From Cladocopium goreaui (taxonomy: Eukaryota > Sar > Dinophyceae > Suessiales > Symbiodiniaceae), in contig CAMXCT020001763.1 of the NCBI GenBank assembly GCA_947184155.2, forward strand, positions 62,001 through 126,000: 64,000 bases of DNA, read 5' to 3'. Both the position numbers and the translations under genes were made by a program. Shown in pieces: positions 31,101-42,200 of this stretch; the first letter of the stretch is position 1, and every line of letters begins with the position of its first letter. Under the pieces are notes generated by a model. It saw only the letters and a list, made by a program, of their open reading frames with translations, did not search any database and was not told where the DNA came from.

Positions 31101-33548
31101 AGCTGTAATGGGGGTCAAATCAACCAATTTAAATGGAGATTCTGGTGGAACAATCCAGGATAGTTACAGTACCTCTAGTAACGATCACGCTGGTGACGTC
31201 GGAGTCATGCCGCACTGCAGCTGATCCAGACAGTTTTGTAACTCAAATGAGCACTGGCCACCTCTCAGATAGTGGCAACACTTCTAACTTACAGTACACA
31301 AGGCTTGTCTTTTCGGTTTGGTGGGCAACAATAATCATAATAATCCATAACATGGCATGCATTTTTTGAATTTCACAGCTAATCTTGCAACCACTGAGAA
31401 CCTCAAACATGGCCAAACGAACCTTTACCACCGAAACGAGTCGCTTACTGGCACTCACAAAAATCACCAAGATTTACAAACACTATCAGACACTTTAGAT
31501 TGCCAGTTAGACTATTCACTCACTATTCACTCACAGTTGCTACAATGTGAGGCCCCCAAGATAGCTCAGTTGGTTTATAACTCCAATAACTATGGTTTAT
31601 GGTACTTATAACGAACTAGTTACTGGGGCTTATAAACCAACTTATAACTGGGGGGCCTCACTATTCTACAGTAACAGTTGCTTTGGCCTGAGACCGTTTG
31701 CCCCCCATAAAACTGCCGTCCAGTCGCGCCACCGCCCCTCTCAAAACTGATTTCAGTATGATTTCATGTTGTTCAGGTGACACAGTAGCAGTGCTGTGTG
31801 TCCATTACATATATATATATATGTGGAGTTTCCTGAAATGGGGGGATCCCCAAATCATCTATTTTGATAGGATTTTCCATCATAAACCAACCATTTCGGG
31901 GTACCCCCATTTATGGAAACCCTCATAGATAGATAGATAGATAGATAGATAGATCGATGGATGGATGGATGGATAGATAGATGGATGGATAGATAGATAG
32001 ATAGATAGATTAGATAGATAGATATAAGTACACACTACGTACGAGACAATCAAGCAACATGAATACAGTCTGTTGGTTTCGTAACTATTCCGGTTGTCTG
32101 GTGACAAATGATAATCCCACATCAACCAGGCAGGTGAATAGCCCCCTACAAGAACCAACCATCAAACGACCATTGTTGATGTGATTTAACCCCGATCAGA
32201 TGGTTAACGACAACATAAGAACAACTACATGCTGCTGCACCAGCAGTCATATTTTGTTCATTTATGTACCCCATTAACTATAGCTGGTTGGTGGTTTTAA
32301 CCATCTTGAAAAAAATGAAAGTCAATGGGAAGGATGACATCCCATATATTATGGAAAATAAAACATGTTTGAAACCACCAACCAGTATATCTAAATATGA
32401 TATCATAACATGATATACGCACTACAAACCCTGGCTATCCTAGTCGTAAAGCAACTAACCTAAGTATGGGGCACCGGCACTACTTAACTGTAGCATCCAA
32501 ATGGGCGCCGTATTAGTATAACTTACTATATATACATATATACACGTAGTGTTGATATGACTCCGACTCCCCCAGGTTAGAACTAAAACTCTATTTAAAT
32601 ATCTATTTAAACTCTATTATATACTAATTATCACTATTAGTAGGTTATATACTAATTATCACTATTAAAACTATAACAGCAATACTAAAACTATGGTTGT
32701 ACAACTGCAATTAGATGGTTAAGTCTGAAGTTTGCTGATAGACCCACTGATGAAATATACATATATACACATACATATCTATCATAAACCCTGGTTAACC
32801 TAGTGATTATATGTCACTTAGTATTTACGTTGCAGCTGAAACTACAGCAGAACTGTAGTACTATAACATACTATAACTACAACTAAACCTATAACTAAAA
32901 CTTACACTAAGACCGTAAGACCAGAACGAAATCTATAAATATCTATAACTACTGGACTCAATCATACTCCATAATATAACTGTAATGTCAACCCCGGAGT
33001 AATAAACCCCGTTTACGGCTGTTGAATTGGGAGGGTACCATAGGGGATCCCGATCCGACGCCTCAATGACTCGCTGGGTCCTTCTCCTTGCCCTGCAAAT
33101 TTGGCCTCGCGGACTGGAGGTTTACTGGGTAAAAAACCATCAAGAAATGGTGGTTTTTCACCGTTTAACATCCTTGGACCAACAAACAGATTTTTGAAGA
33201 ATCAGTTGGCTTAGTAATTGAACCTTAAGAGAAATTATGGGATTTAATCAAAACACATTAGGGACACATTCAAGCTTTAAAACAGGAGATACAAGTCCTA
33301 AACGATCTTGAATGAGGCATAAACCGGGTTTGCCACGAAATAGAGTATACATAACTATACAGTATACCAATTGTACCAAAACAATGCCAGTCACACATGG
33401 ATAACATGATTTTCAAAAAGACACGGAATGCTGTGGTTCCCTATTTTTCAACAAACCCAGCGTAGAAACAGCGTAGAAACTCACCGTCTTGGATCGATCA
33501 TGAACACGCCAGAGAGCCATCGAAAGAGCTTGACATCAGCCATGTCTT
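22160..33548 (-). CDS. Probable multi-exon host gene, product not recognised
   Basis: A likely first exon, 33485-33548, begins after TTTAG with ATG at 33543 (MADVKLFRWLSGVFMIDPR) and leaves at CG|GTGAGT. It joins in phase to 33039-33092 (RVIEASDRDPL, donor GTACCC). At the 3' end five exons join in phase: 26105-26166 (EALFEYEEIYLRSS), 25317-25368 (CYMPLGEQDSPLRSVQ), 23989-24036 (KRGIPPGMARLCRIIQ), 23422-23523 (AVVDSGHRPKVVVDAG) and 22160-22252 (ending VRMRHQ, TAG). Middle exons at 28563-28623 (NGIRETKSEGFYNDGRP) and 27604-27657 look real, but their phases do not connect, so exons are missing. Introns use GT and GC donors. I recognise no family. It may be two genes. Confidence 0.4.
22718..22821. 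mobile_element. MITE family B copy (B6)
   Basis: GTGGTTGGTGGTATACC...CCAAACCACCAACCAG with the short-subtype core AATGGGAAGGATTCTCCC. Confidence 0.8.
23085..23188. mobile_element. MITE family A copy (A2)
   Basis: TACCCTCTGGTAATTTAACA...TGTTAGTTTACCAGAGGGTA, about 104 bp, a near-perfect foldback. Partial copies of the same left end lie at 22947 and 23232. Confidence 0.9.
23696..23810. mobile_element. MITE family B copy (B7)
   Basis: GGTTGGTGGTGTACC...AAACCACCAACCAG, in TA-rich DNA. Confidence 0.85.
23838..23945. mobile_element. MITE family A copy (A3)
   Basis: TACCCTCTGGTAAACCAACA pairs with TGTTAAATTACCACAGGGCA. Confidence 0.8.
24214..24348. mobile_element. MITE family A copy (A4)
   Basis: TACCCTCTGGTTATTTAAC pairs with GTTAAATTACCAGAGGGT. 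It is longer than usual (about 135 bp) because of insertions in the core. Confidence 0.75.
24845..24948. mobile_element. MITE family A copy (A5)
   Basis: Typical 104-bp copy. Both arms share the variant word CATGACTATGG/CCATAGTCATG, so the change is paired across the stem. Confidence 0.9.
25464..25608. mobile_element. MITE family C copy (C2)
   Basis: Starts TACAATTAGTGAGGCCCCCG, ends GGGGGGCCTCACATTGTA. The left arm carries the insertion GGCCACGATAGCGTGA, shared with 26572-26709, so these two are a subfamily. Confidence 0.8.
26221..26360. repeat. Degenerate tandem repeat of GGTGATTTACCATAATTTAA
   Basis: Four to five copies of a 20-24 bp unit (ttaaggctgatttaccataa). It begins at a broken family A end (26171) and may have grown out of that MITE's core. 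Confidence 0.7.
26572..26709. mobile_element. MITE family C copy (C3)
   Basis: Same left arm as C2, with right end AACTTAGCTATCTTGGATTGTA. The right arm has lost the GGGCCTCAC block. Confidence 0.75.
27184..27300. mobile_element. MITE family B copy (B8)
   Basis: 117 bp, CTGGTTGGTGGTATACC...GTCACCACCAACCAG. The right half is near-identical to the copy at 1141-1259. Confidence 0.85.
28658..28775. mobile_element. MITE family C copy (C4)
   Basis: TACAATGTGAGGCCCCCAAG...CTGGGGCCTCACATTGTA around the conserved core ACTATGGTTTATGGTACTTA. It lies close upstream of the candidate minus exon 28563-28623. Confidence 0.85.
28950..30700. other. Coding-like islands not assigned to a gene
   Basis: Minus frames at about 28985-29035 (ATDEGSEAQIGHGYD) and 29600-29690 (SGTAGHCFKALRHCVDAG), and a plus frame at about 30498-30618 (TILTADGKTQALSQISLVS), look protein-coding. 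I could not chain them. Family A copy 29934-30037 lies between them. Confidence 0.3.
29934..30037. mobile_element. MITE family A copy (A6)
   Basis: TACCCTCTGGTAAACTAACA...GTTTGTCTACCAGAGGGTA, flanked by TA on the left. Confidence 0.9.
31541..31669. mobile_element. MITE family C copy (C5)
   Basis: TACAATGTGAGGCCCCCAAG...CTGGGGGGCCTCACTATTCT. The full core GTACTTATAACGAACTAGTT is present, and the last bases have diverged. Confidence 0.85.
31828..31921. repeat. Minor inverted-repeat family D copy
   Basis: TTTCCTGAAATGGGGGGATC pairs with the right end GGGGTACCCCCATTTATGGAAA. Related units are at 35787-35871 and 54305-54391. Confidence 0.65.
31925..32026. repeat. (GATA)n / (GATG)n microsatellite
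   Basis: Tetranucleotide tract of ATAGATAG and ATGGATGG. Confidence 0.95.
32284..32385. mobile_element. MITE family B copy (B9)
   Basis: CTGGTTGGTGGTTTTAACC...GTTTGAAACCACCAACCAG, short-subtype core. Confidence 0.85.
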
Positions 33549-33623
33549 CTAAACCAAGAATTCTGTGGGTATCATCTTCTGGTTGGATGGTGAATACATA
33601 TATAACTTATAACCCTTCAATAT

Positions 33624-33750
33624 CTGGTTGGTGGTTTCAACCTACCCCTCTGACAAATGATGGATTGAAAGTCAGTTGGGATGATGACATTCCATTCCCA
33701 ATATGATGGGAAAGTCATGGCAAATTCCATGGTTCCAAACCACCAACCAG
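33624..33750. mobile_element. MITE family B copy (B10)
   Basis: 127 bp, the longest B copy, CTGGTTGGTGGTTTCAACC...GGTTCCAAACCACCAACCAG. Just upstream of the likely first exon of the 22-33.5 kb gene. Confidence 0.88.
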
Positions 33751-34518
33751 CCATTTGGGGATGGGTAACCCTTACTAACCACTATTCCAGTGGGGGTGGT
33801 TAATCATCCATTGAGATCCATTAAGATCCTTCAAGATCATCTTTGTTTTCTTCACACAGAAAGAAAGATGTTGTTCCCGGACTTCCGGACTTCCGTTCAG
33901 AGTTCCATCCAGTCCGAGAAAAGTTTTTGTGTTTTTTTTTTTCCGCTCTGTCAATAGGTCCCGGTAAACCGCTGATAAGTCAGTTATTCAGTTTTACCCG
34001 CCATTTATTGAATGATAACCCCTTTATGAGAATGATAACCCCATTTATAGCTGCTTTTTTTGGCATTGGTATAACTGGTATTTCGTAAAAGTCCGGGCCA
34101 TAACTGTACAAGCCAGAGCTATTGAAACAATGGCTTAAAACCCGGTGGTGCGGTGCAGAACAGACTGGCCGTCTAGAAACTGATCTTGAGGCTATTTGGG
34201 ATTGAACCATACCCAGTACCACCCAGGCAATGTGAGGTGCTGATATAAATATATATATATTACATCATTACATCATTATATATATATATATATGTACATT
34301 ATATTATGATTATATAAATATAAATATACATTACTATTATTATTAGTAGTATTATCATCATCATTATTATTATGTACATAATAATATAGATGTGCGACAA
34401 CTCTCTATCTCTCAACGAAAGGTCAACCAGTTGTGGCGCCGCGAAGATGCTTTGGCGCCAAGGTGCAGGAGGGTGAATCGCTCCTCTAAGCAACCTGTAG
34501 CGGATACCAGAGTCACGG

Positions 34519-34618
34519 TGATCAATGGATTGGTTTAAGGGAAAATTTACAGGAAAACCCCATATTTAATGGGAAAATCTATGGTTTCCTGTAGATTTTC
34601 CCTTAAACCAATCCATTG
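34519..34618. mobile_element. Foldback element (family E)
   Basis: TCAATGGATTGGTTTAAGGG at the left is exactly mirrored by CCCTTAAACCAATCCATTGA at the right, with further pairing inside (TTTACAGGAAAACC / GGTTTCCTGTAGA). A decayed copy lies at 39012-39115 and an arm at about 58040-58075. Confidence 0.85.
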
Positions 34619-34633
34619 AGGTGAAAATGGCGG

Positions 34634-34743
34634 TACCCTTGGGTAAACAGCCACATAACTATGGAACATCACCATTTTTAGTGGGTAAATCAACTATTTC
34701 AATGGCCATTTTCAATAGGAAACTGTTAAATTACCCAAGGGCA
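34634..34743. mobile_element. MITE family A copy (A7)
   Basis: TACCCTTGGGTAAAC...GTTAAATTACCCAAGGGCA: the CTTGGG/CCCAAG change is present in both arms, as for a mobile or gene-converted palindrome. Confidence 0.8.
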
Positions 34744-36185
34744 ACCATGTGGCAGTTTAGCATCCATAAGTTGGGAATAGTTGGGAAATGGGTCCCCTAT
34801 AATCTATGATTATCTGTGATTTTATATCCAGATATGTCAATAAACTGGAACTGCACTTCTAAGTACCAGCCATAGCGGTTTGTACAAGCTGGATGCAGCA
34901 AAAACATTGTACACAAATTGGGACTAACTACAAGGCAAAATATTGTGGATAAAATTGTGATATTTCGCTCGCTAACCAAACATGTTCGACCGGAGATGAT
35001 TCCCCAACAATACAATTCCTATCATCTACGTCGTGACGTCTCGACGGGTTCGGTCGTGATCACTTTTATCCAAATGTGGGTTTGATTCCAAAACATGGAT
35101 GGTTTACCATGGTTTAATGCAGAAAAAAAGAATATGTTTTTGTAACATAAGATTCATCCAAACGAATAAGCTCTTTGGTATATCTACGTATGTATATCCC
35201 CTATGTTTGCAGCTCCCGAATCCAGGACTCTGATTCTGGCAAATTGTGTCGTCCAGCTTTCCTCGTTGATAGGGATTCCGCTATATCCCCAATATATTAT
35301 TGGCTAGTATAATTCAGTATAATCCCCTATAGTGACCAAGCAACAAGGGTTTTGAACATTGCCCACCTATTTCGGGGTCACACACTCAACATGTTCAATG
35401 ATGTTCAATACATTGATACCAGGAAAACATATATATATATATGACTATACATATATTTATATGTACAACGTAAATTACGAACGAACTTAACTTACTCATC
35501 AAGTCGGGTAAATCTCACCCCTTAAAAAGGCGACTGGTGGTTTCACCTCAAAGATCTGCGAAAGTCTTAGGGATCACCACCCCAGGGCCCCACTATGGTT
35601 GAACTGTCCAAAAATTGCGACCGAAGCCAAGTGACATAGCGAAAATCATCTCAAATGCAATTCATAAAGAGAAATCTGACGAAGACCTCCATGTGGTTTA
35701 AGTAGATCAGATATTCCATAGATATATCAACATTAACATCGCCCCATGTTGGTTTAATTATGGTTAGTTAGAACATATAGACTCCCAAACCATCCATTTT
35801 AATAGGTTTTTCCACTATAAATCATCCATTTGGGGGTACCTCCATTTATGGAAACCTCCACAGCTAGACATCAACATTAACTGGAAATCCAAAACTATTT
35901 GGTTTAATGTGGGTAGAATAATGCCATAAACCCTCCCCCAGTCATCACCATTTTTATAGGTGGTATAAACTTACCTTTTCCCAGTCATGGGTGGTTTATG
36001 GCATTGTTTTACTCACATGATATTGATTCTAGTTAATAGTATATAATATATATATATATATAATATATATACTAATATACCAGATCTAGTTACTTATTGA
36101 TGATACTATGTACATATTATGTACATATTAAGTTTTACCCACATGAATCATGGTGTTTGATCAAACACTTGGGCAAATCCCAACC

Positions 36186-36267
36186 TTAAGGGGACCACCC
36201 AGCTCCACATCCCGTCTTGCCTTCCACGGTGGGAGTCAACTTGATGACCGTGTTCAAGGGGATGGAC
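36186..36267 (-). CDS. PFK-2/FBPase-2 terminal exon
   Basis: After CCAG, G then TCC ATC... gives SIPLNTVIKLTPTVEGK and ends GAGWSP with TAA. IPLNTVIKL is the conserved C-terminal PLHT-type motif of the bisphosphatase. It joins the previous exon (ending GA at 38440, GC donor) to make Glu. Confidence 0.85.
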
Positions 36268-39200
36268 CTGGACGTGTTTGGGTAACGTGATTTCTGTAAG
36301 AAATGTCCACAACGAATGTTTGGTAAATAATGATTTGTCTTGATTTATACCGAATGTTTAAGGATAGATGAGGATTTTTTCCGATGAATTCTTCGATTTC
36401 TGAAATTAAGATCACATGCTATTCTATAGTCACAGACAAAATGTACACAACGGTGAATGTTTGATGAACTGTCCCACACTAAGTCTATAGATGAAATGGA
36501 CACTGGCACAATTTGTTTGCATGACATATGGGTTAAGTGCATATTGATGAAATTTCATGGCAATGCGTGGCAGTGATCCATTTTTTTTTGCCAATGGAAA
36601 TGTGCATGTATGAAATTGAATGTATATTCTATGATCTGATCCACTTGCTAAAAAATGTAGGATATTGCAACCTTTTGAGAGCCGCAACACAAATCACCAA
36701 TTCATGATACAGTATGTATACTTACATTTGCCCCAATCGAGGGTTTTTTTTACCAGCAATCGAATGGTAGTTTTGCAGGATTTGTTCCTCGTTAACCATG
36801 GAAAATCACCATTTTTAATGGGAAAACTCACTAAATGGCAATTTTCAATAGCTATGTTAGTTTACCAGAGGGTAAGCCATGACTCTGACTTCCAATGCAT
36901 ATGCTATTGACTCGTTGAGTCAGCTTTTCCACATGGTCCCAGCGCAGCCATATCTCCGGAGATATTCCACTGGGCCATTGATGATGCGCTGCCCGTTGTT
37001 GAAATCATCCACCACTAACCACTTTCTTCAGAGTTGTGAATGTACCTACAACATGTATAATCTGTATGGTATATCAATTGAGCTTCTCCTCATTTTCTGA
37101 GGCCATGAACTGGGTTCCCAAGAGTGGACCGAAACCGCAGATGGTTTCTGCATGTTTCTCTCAACATGTTTCAACCAGCAAAACATGAGTCAATTCCGGC
37201 CCAATTCTATCATCCCGAGGAACATCTCACCATGTGGTCGTAACATGTGGTCAAAATTCAGCCTTCCACGAGCGGAGGTTTTATCAACCGGGTGGCAAAA
37301 AAAGTACCACTGGGGATCCCACCCTGACTTTGCATTGCATTCTTTGGGGCCATATGATGAGGTCCATTAGCTAAGTAGGGATCTAAGTTGGATAACCATT
37401 AGCCACATCATTCTCTCCGCCCCGCGTTTGGTTGCCCGGCACACTCGGACAGGCCTCTGCGTCTTGGAGGGGTGAACAAATGGACCGACTGTTTTCATTC
37501 AAACTGTGCAGCTGTTTGGTACATGCATTTCGCTTGCCTCTTGAGGAATGGCCAAAGTGGCCAAAGGATTGCAACTGCGTATTATATATATACATATATA
37601 TATATGTATCTACATATGTATATACAGGTGTATATACATACTACGTATGTAGTATATATAAATATTATACTGCTGTAATAAATGATAATAAATGCACACA
37701 CGTTCATCTGGTCCACTTACCACACTTTGTGATTAGTCCCGAACATTACTTGTCTGACTTGACTAGATTCTTGATCATCACCCGAACATATCATCTAGGT
37801 GGTGGTATCACCCCCGGAAGAATGTTCCTCGTTGGGAGAATAAATCCTAAAATGGTTGAAAACAGACCAACCATGTTAATAAACCACCAATCCAACAAAG
37901 ATAATTATCATGCACAGTACTGTATAAAATACAGTAATTATATATACACATCATACATTATATATCATATATGATATATCAATACATGCACATATATTAT
38001 ATACCCTCTTGTAAACTAACATAGCTATGGAAAATGGCCCATTTATAGATGGTTTACCTATTAAAAATGGTGATTTTCTATAGCTATGTTAGTTTACCAG
38101 AGGGTATATACTATTTTATATGATATAATCTAATTTTTATGTCGAGGTTGGCAGTCGGCCGAAGTGTTCGGTATCATTTCTTTCAAGGTCAGAAGCCCAA
38201 GCTGGTCAGAAGCCCTTCCAGATTTTCTGCACCACTAGAGCTGGGTTTACCAAACAACTAGGATGTTGTTGTCTGGCAAATCATTCATGTCTAAAAATCT
38301 CAAGTTGTTCACTTTTATATGTTGGTGGCATGTTGATTCGATCCTGAACATTCCATTTCTGTTATAGTTAGGCTCAACATATGTATTATATACATATTAT
38401 ATATTAATATATGTATATAAACGTTTCCTACCGCAGAGCTCACAAGCGACACAGGCCTCACGGGGCTTTCCCATGAAGTATGCGTACAACACCCTGAGAA
38501 TGGCCTCCCAAGCTGCGCTTGGTCTCTGTGCTTTGGTGGAAAAACATGGAAAAAAACCCATGGGGAGCGAGAGATTTAAATTTGATAAGAAGCGCTTGGT
38601 GTCCGATTTGTTCCGTGGAAAAAACATGGTCTATAGCATTACAAAATCCATTTATACCTCAATATGTTGAATATGATCAGAAGATCATGGAAATATCATG
38701 GAAACTTATCCTGGAATATCATCCATTTATAAACCTCAATATGTTGAATATGATCAGAAGATCATGGAAACTTATCCTGGAATATCATCCATTTATACCT
38801 CAATGATATTATTAAAAAGGACATACCAGTAACCTCCAGCTTCACGTTAACGTTACCCGATGTTTTTGTTGCAGATCCTGGGGATCGCCTGATGAGCGAC
38901 GATCAGCAAAGTCTCTTGACTCCGTTCCATCCTGGGGACCCCAGGGGTGAGGAGACGCCCTCCGTGCCGGGGAAACAAGGTTTGATGGGATGGTCATGAT
39001 GGGATGGTCATATTCAATGGATTGGTTTAAGGGAAAATCTTAACCCCGGAAACCATGGTGTTTTTACCATCAAAATTATAGAGAGTTTTCCTGTAAATTT
39101 TCCCATCATCCAATTCTATGAAATATGGATGGTCATATGGATGGACATTCCGACTGATGTCGTTGAAAAATGCCACATAAAATTTATGAAAATCTATTAA

Positions 39201-42200
39201 AATCCGACATCAATCTCTATCAATGGATTGATGACCATGAAAAAAATATGGGTATACAACACTATACAATCCGACTCTTGACCAGGGCTATATGGGATCA
39301 TCTATGGATGATATCTATGTAACTAGGGTATCTTCACTTTCCCAAACGGGTGGTCATTCTACACATGAATGGGTGCATTGGGTAAATGGAGGTAACATAT
39401 GTTAAACATTGTTAAACTATACCTGCACTGTTTCCATGAATGATTTGGGATACAAAACTGGCTATTGGGTAATCGCCAATACCAAAACGGATATAGGCTC
39501 ATATCCAAGGACTGGCGGAAATCCCAAGCTACAACGTGCCCTGCATGATCCTGCATGATCCTGCATGATCCTGCATGATCCTGCACAAGGATTCCTGGTT
39601 TTCTTGGTCCAGGAGAATGATCAGCTTGGAATTTCCGTTGGTACTTTGTATTGACTCAACTCCCAATGATCTCCACACATCAACAGATAGCCCAGTCGAA
39701 GAGTGAGACTTAGGACATCCCATTTGGAACATCTCCCGGGGATTCCACCAAAGACCATCAAAAAGTGACCACAGCCACTGGGAGGTTTGAGGAGATCCCT
39801 GGGCCGCCCGGACTCATGAGCCATGGGCTCAAGCCTGGAGATGAGGTCCGTGTAGCTTTCGCCACGAGGATAGCGGTACTCGAACCTGCGCAACCAAGTA
39901 GCAGCTGGTGTTTCTGCTTCGATGAAGCAGAAAACTTACGCAGAAGCTTGCGCTCGGTCTCGAGATGTCTCGGGTTTACCTAGTAAACTGGTTTAGTTCG
40001 AGAATTTGCTAGGTTTTCCCAGCCATATTTCGCTGGTAATTCATGGTATTTCCATGGGAAAACCAATGTTTGATTGTGAACTTCATCAATGGAGAATGCT
40101 GACCGAATGATGCCAGGAAGAAAATTTGGTCCTTGATTTGATCATATTTGATCCCATTCGCATCCTTTCAATGACCTTGGAATTTCTTTCAAAGTCTTAC
40201 TGGTGCTTAGTAGGGAATGGATGGGACTGGGGGAATGGGATGATTAGTGATAGTTTTTGTGGATCATTCCCTCATTCCCTGCTAAGCACCCCTAAGAAGT
40301 TATATACACATCATAAAGCATGGTCCAGCCCCTTGGATCATCACAATTTCATCCCTTCTGGCGGTCACCACACGGTTTGGGGATGTTGGGGAAGGTCTGT
40401 TCTCAAGCCACAAAAAACCGGGCAACCTCCAAATGCCTAAAGTAATTCTTACATAAATAAACTATGGATAGTATATGATAGCTATGTAATTTTAGGCATC
40501 AGATCATGCTTTGCACCAGCTGTGATTCAAGTAATGCAAGATAATCTGATCTGAATTGGAAAGTCAAGGGCCAACTCAAACTGCCCTCAGTCAGACATCA
40601 ACCCTGCCCATGATCCTCGGTAATTAATCAGGAATACCATGCCAGAAATTTCAAACAATCACTTCAAGCCAAACAGTCAAGCCACTTATAGCCAAACTCT
40701 GATCATCGTTTCCCCATAGCCAACGATATCAAACCATTACCATCTGGTTATTTAACATAGCCATGGAAAATCCCTTATAAATGGAGGTTTTAATGGGAAA
40801 ACCATCTATAAATGGGCCATCTATACCATGGCTATGTTAGTCATAGCCAGGCCGGGTAGAACAAACCCTTCTGGCTGCTCGGTGCCATGCCACTTGTCTC
40901 CCTTTCTGGCTGCCGCTTCTTCCGGAAATTCGCGTTCAATCTCCTGGAAAAAGGATGGCGCCTTGTTATGGGGCCCCAATCTCTTGATTCGAAGCAGCGA
41001 AAAAAAATGGGAACATCATGGCTTTGTGATCGGATATGTCATAGCTTCGTATTTTATCATACATCACAATTAAAACGTAGAAATAAATTATGAAGTAGTG
41101 GTTATATACCTATGATCTCCAGGTCTGTTCGTTACAATATATCCAACTTTCAATGACCAACAAATATTAGCAGCCAAGTATCCGGAAAACCCCATGATAA
41201 TGACCCTTATAATGACCCACTAGATCACACTATTATCCCAATATACCCCCATGATATTCCATTATATACATAGTATATATATCTACATATATCTACATAT
41301 ATCTATCTATCTATTATATATTCCATTACATCTCTAATATTCCATGATAATCCACAACAATGACCCACTGTATCCCATTATCAAATGGACAATTATGTGT
41401 TGGATATCCCATTATGTCCCATGAACATACACTAATTGTATAATATACAAAAATATGAGTATAATCATTGATTGTTAGTAGTGATTCCATCAACATACAA
41501 TTCACAATAATATAATAATGACTATATACATATAATATTGTATTGTATATTGTATCATATCATGTTAAAACATATTATATTATATTATATTATATTATTG
41601 GTATACTAATGACAATATACTAAATATATCTAAATATCCTACTTATTGATTGAATATCAGATGCTCCAAATGTTGAAAGCCAGCCACTCACCTCGTAGGT
41701 CATGCCATCGCAAAGCCCCGCATAGATCTCGTCCAAGTTTCTGCCGATGGAACATGGTGATTCGACACATCAAATTGGAGGTTCAACCATGAAACATGGA
41801 GCTCAATCATGAAAACATGGAAGGTATATGGAAGCTTTTACCATCGAACACTCTGGATTTCAATAGTCATAGCCTCGGGTGAGCTCGCGCTAACTTTGCG
41901 ATGATGATATCTCCATGTGCAGTAGATAGATTTACCATCTGGTTATTTGTTACATAGCCATGACAAAAATCCACCCATTTATTTCAGAACGCTAAACCAT
42001 CTATTTCGATTTAGGGCCAATGGCTTAACCATGGCAAACTGTTAGTCATAACCAGGCCGGGTAGTAGTCGATCATCTGGCAAAAAGGGTCTTAAATGTTG
42101 ACCCATTGGGTTCTTCCAATGAACGATGAACCTTTAAAAGCCTCTGGTAAACATACAAAACACACCAAAAAACTATTGAACAAATGGCCATAGAAATAGT

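Larger units (their letters stand above)
33549..36185. other. Intergenic region between two minus-strand genes
   Basis: Contains a family B copy (33624-33750), a family A copy (34634-34743), one perfect long palindrome (34519-34618), TA/ATT microsatellite (34240-34390), minor families D (35787-35871) and F (35933-36002), and TA tract 36035-36075. Small open frames at 33860-33930 and 34415-34460 are not supported as genes. Confidence 0.5.

Noticed and set aside
33862..33930. Sirtuin-like GLPDFRS on the plus strand
   Set aside because: The GAG-x-S NAD-binding segment that should precede it is absent, and the rest of the peptide does not fit. Chance similarity.
36930..37025. Additional minus exon (VDDFNNGQRIINGPVEYLRRYG)
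   Set aside because: Well-formed peptide, but it lies in the last PFK-2/FBPase-2 intron. The exons on either side join in phase without it, and it carries a stop soon after. Possibly an alternative exon; not supported.
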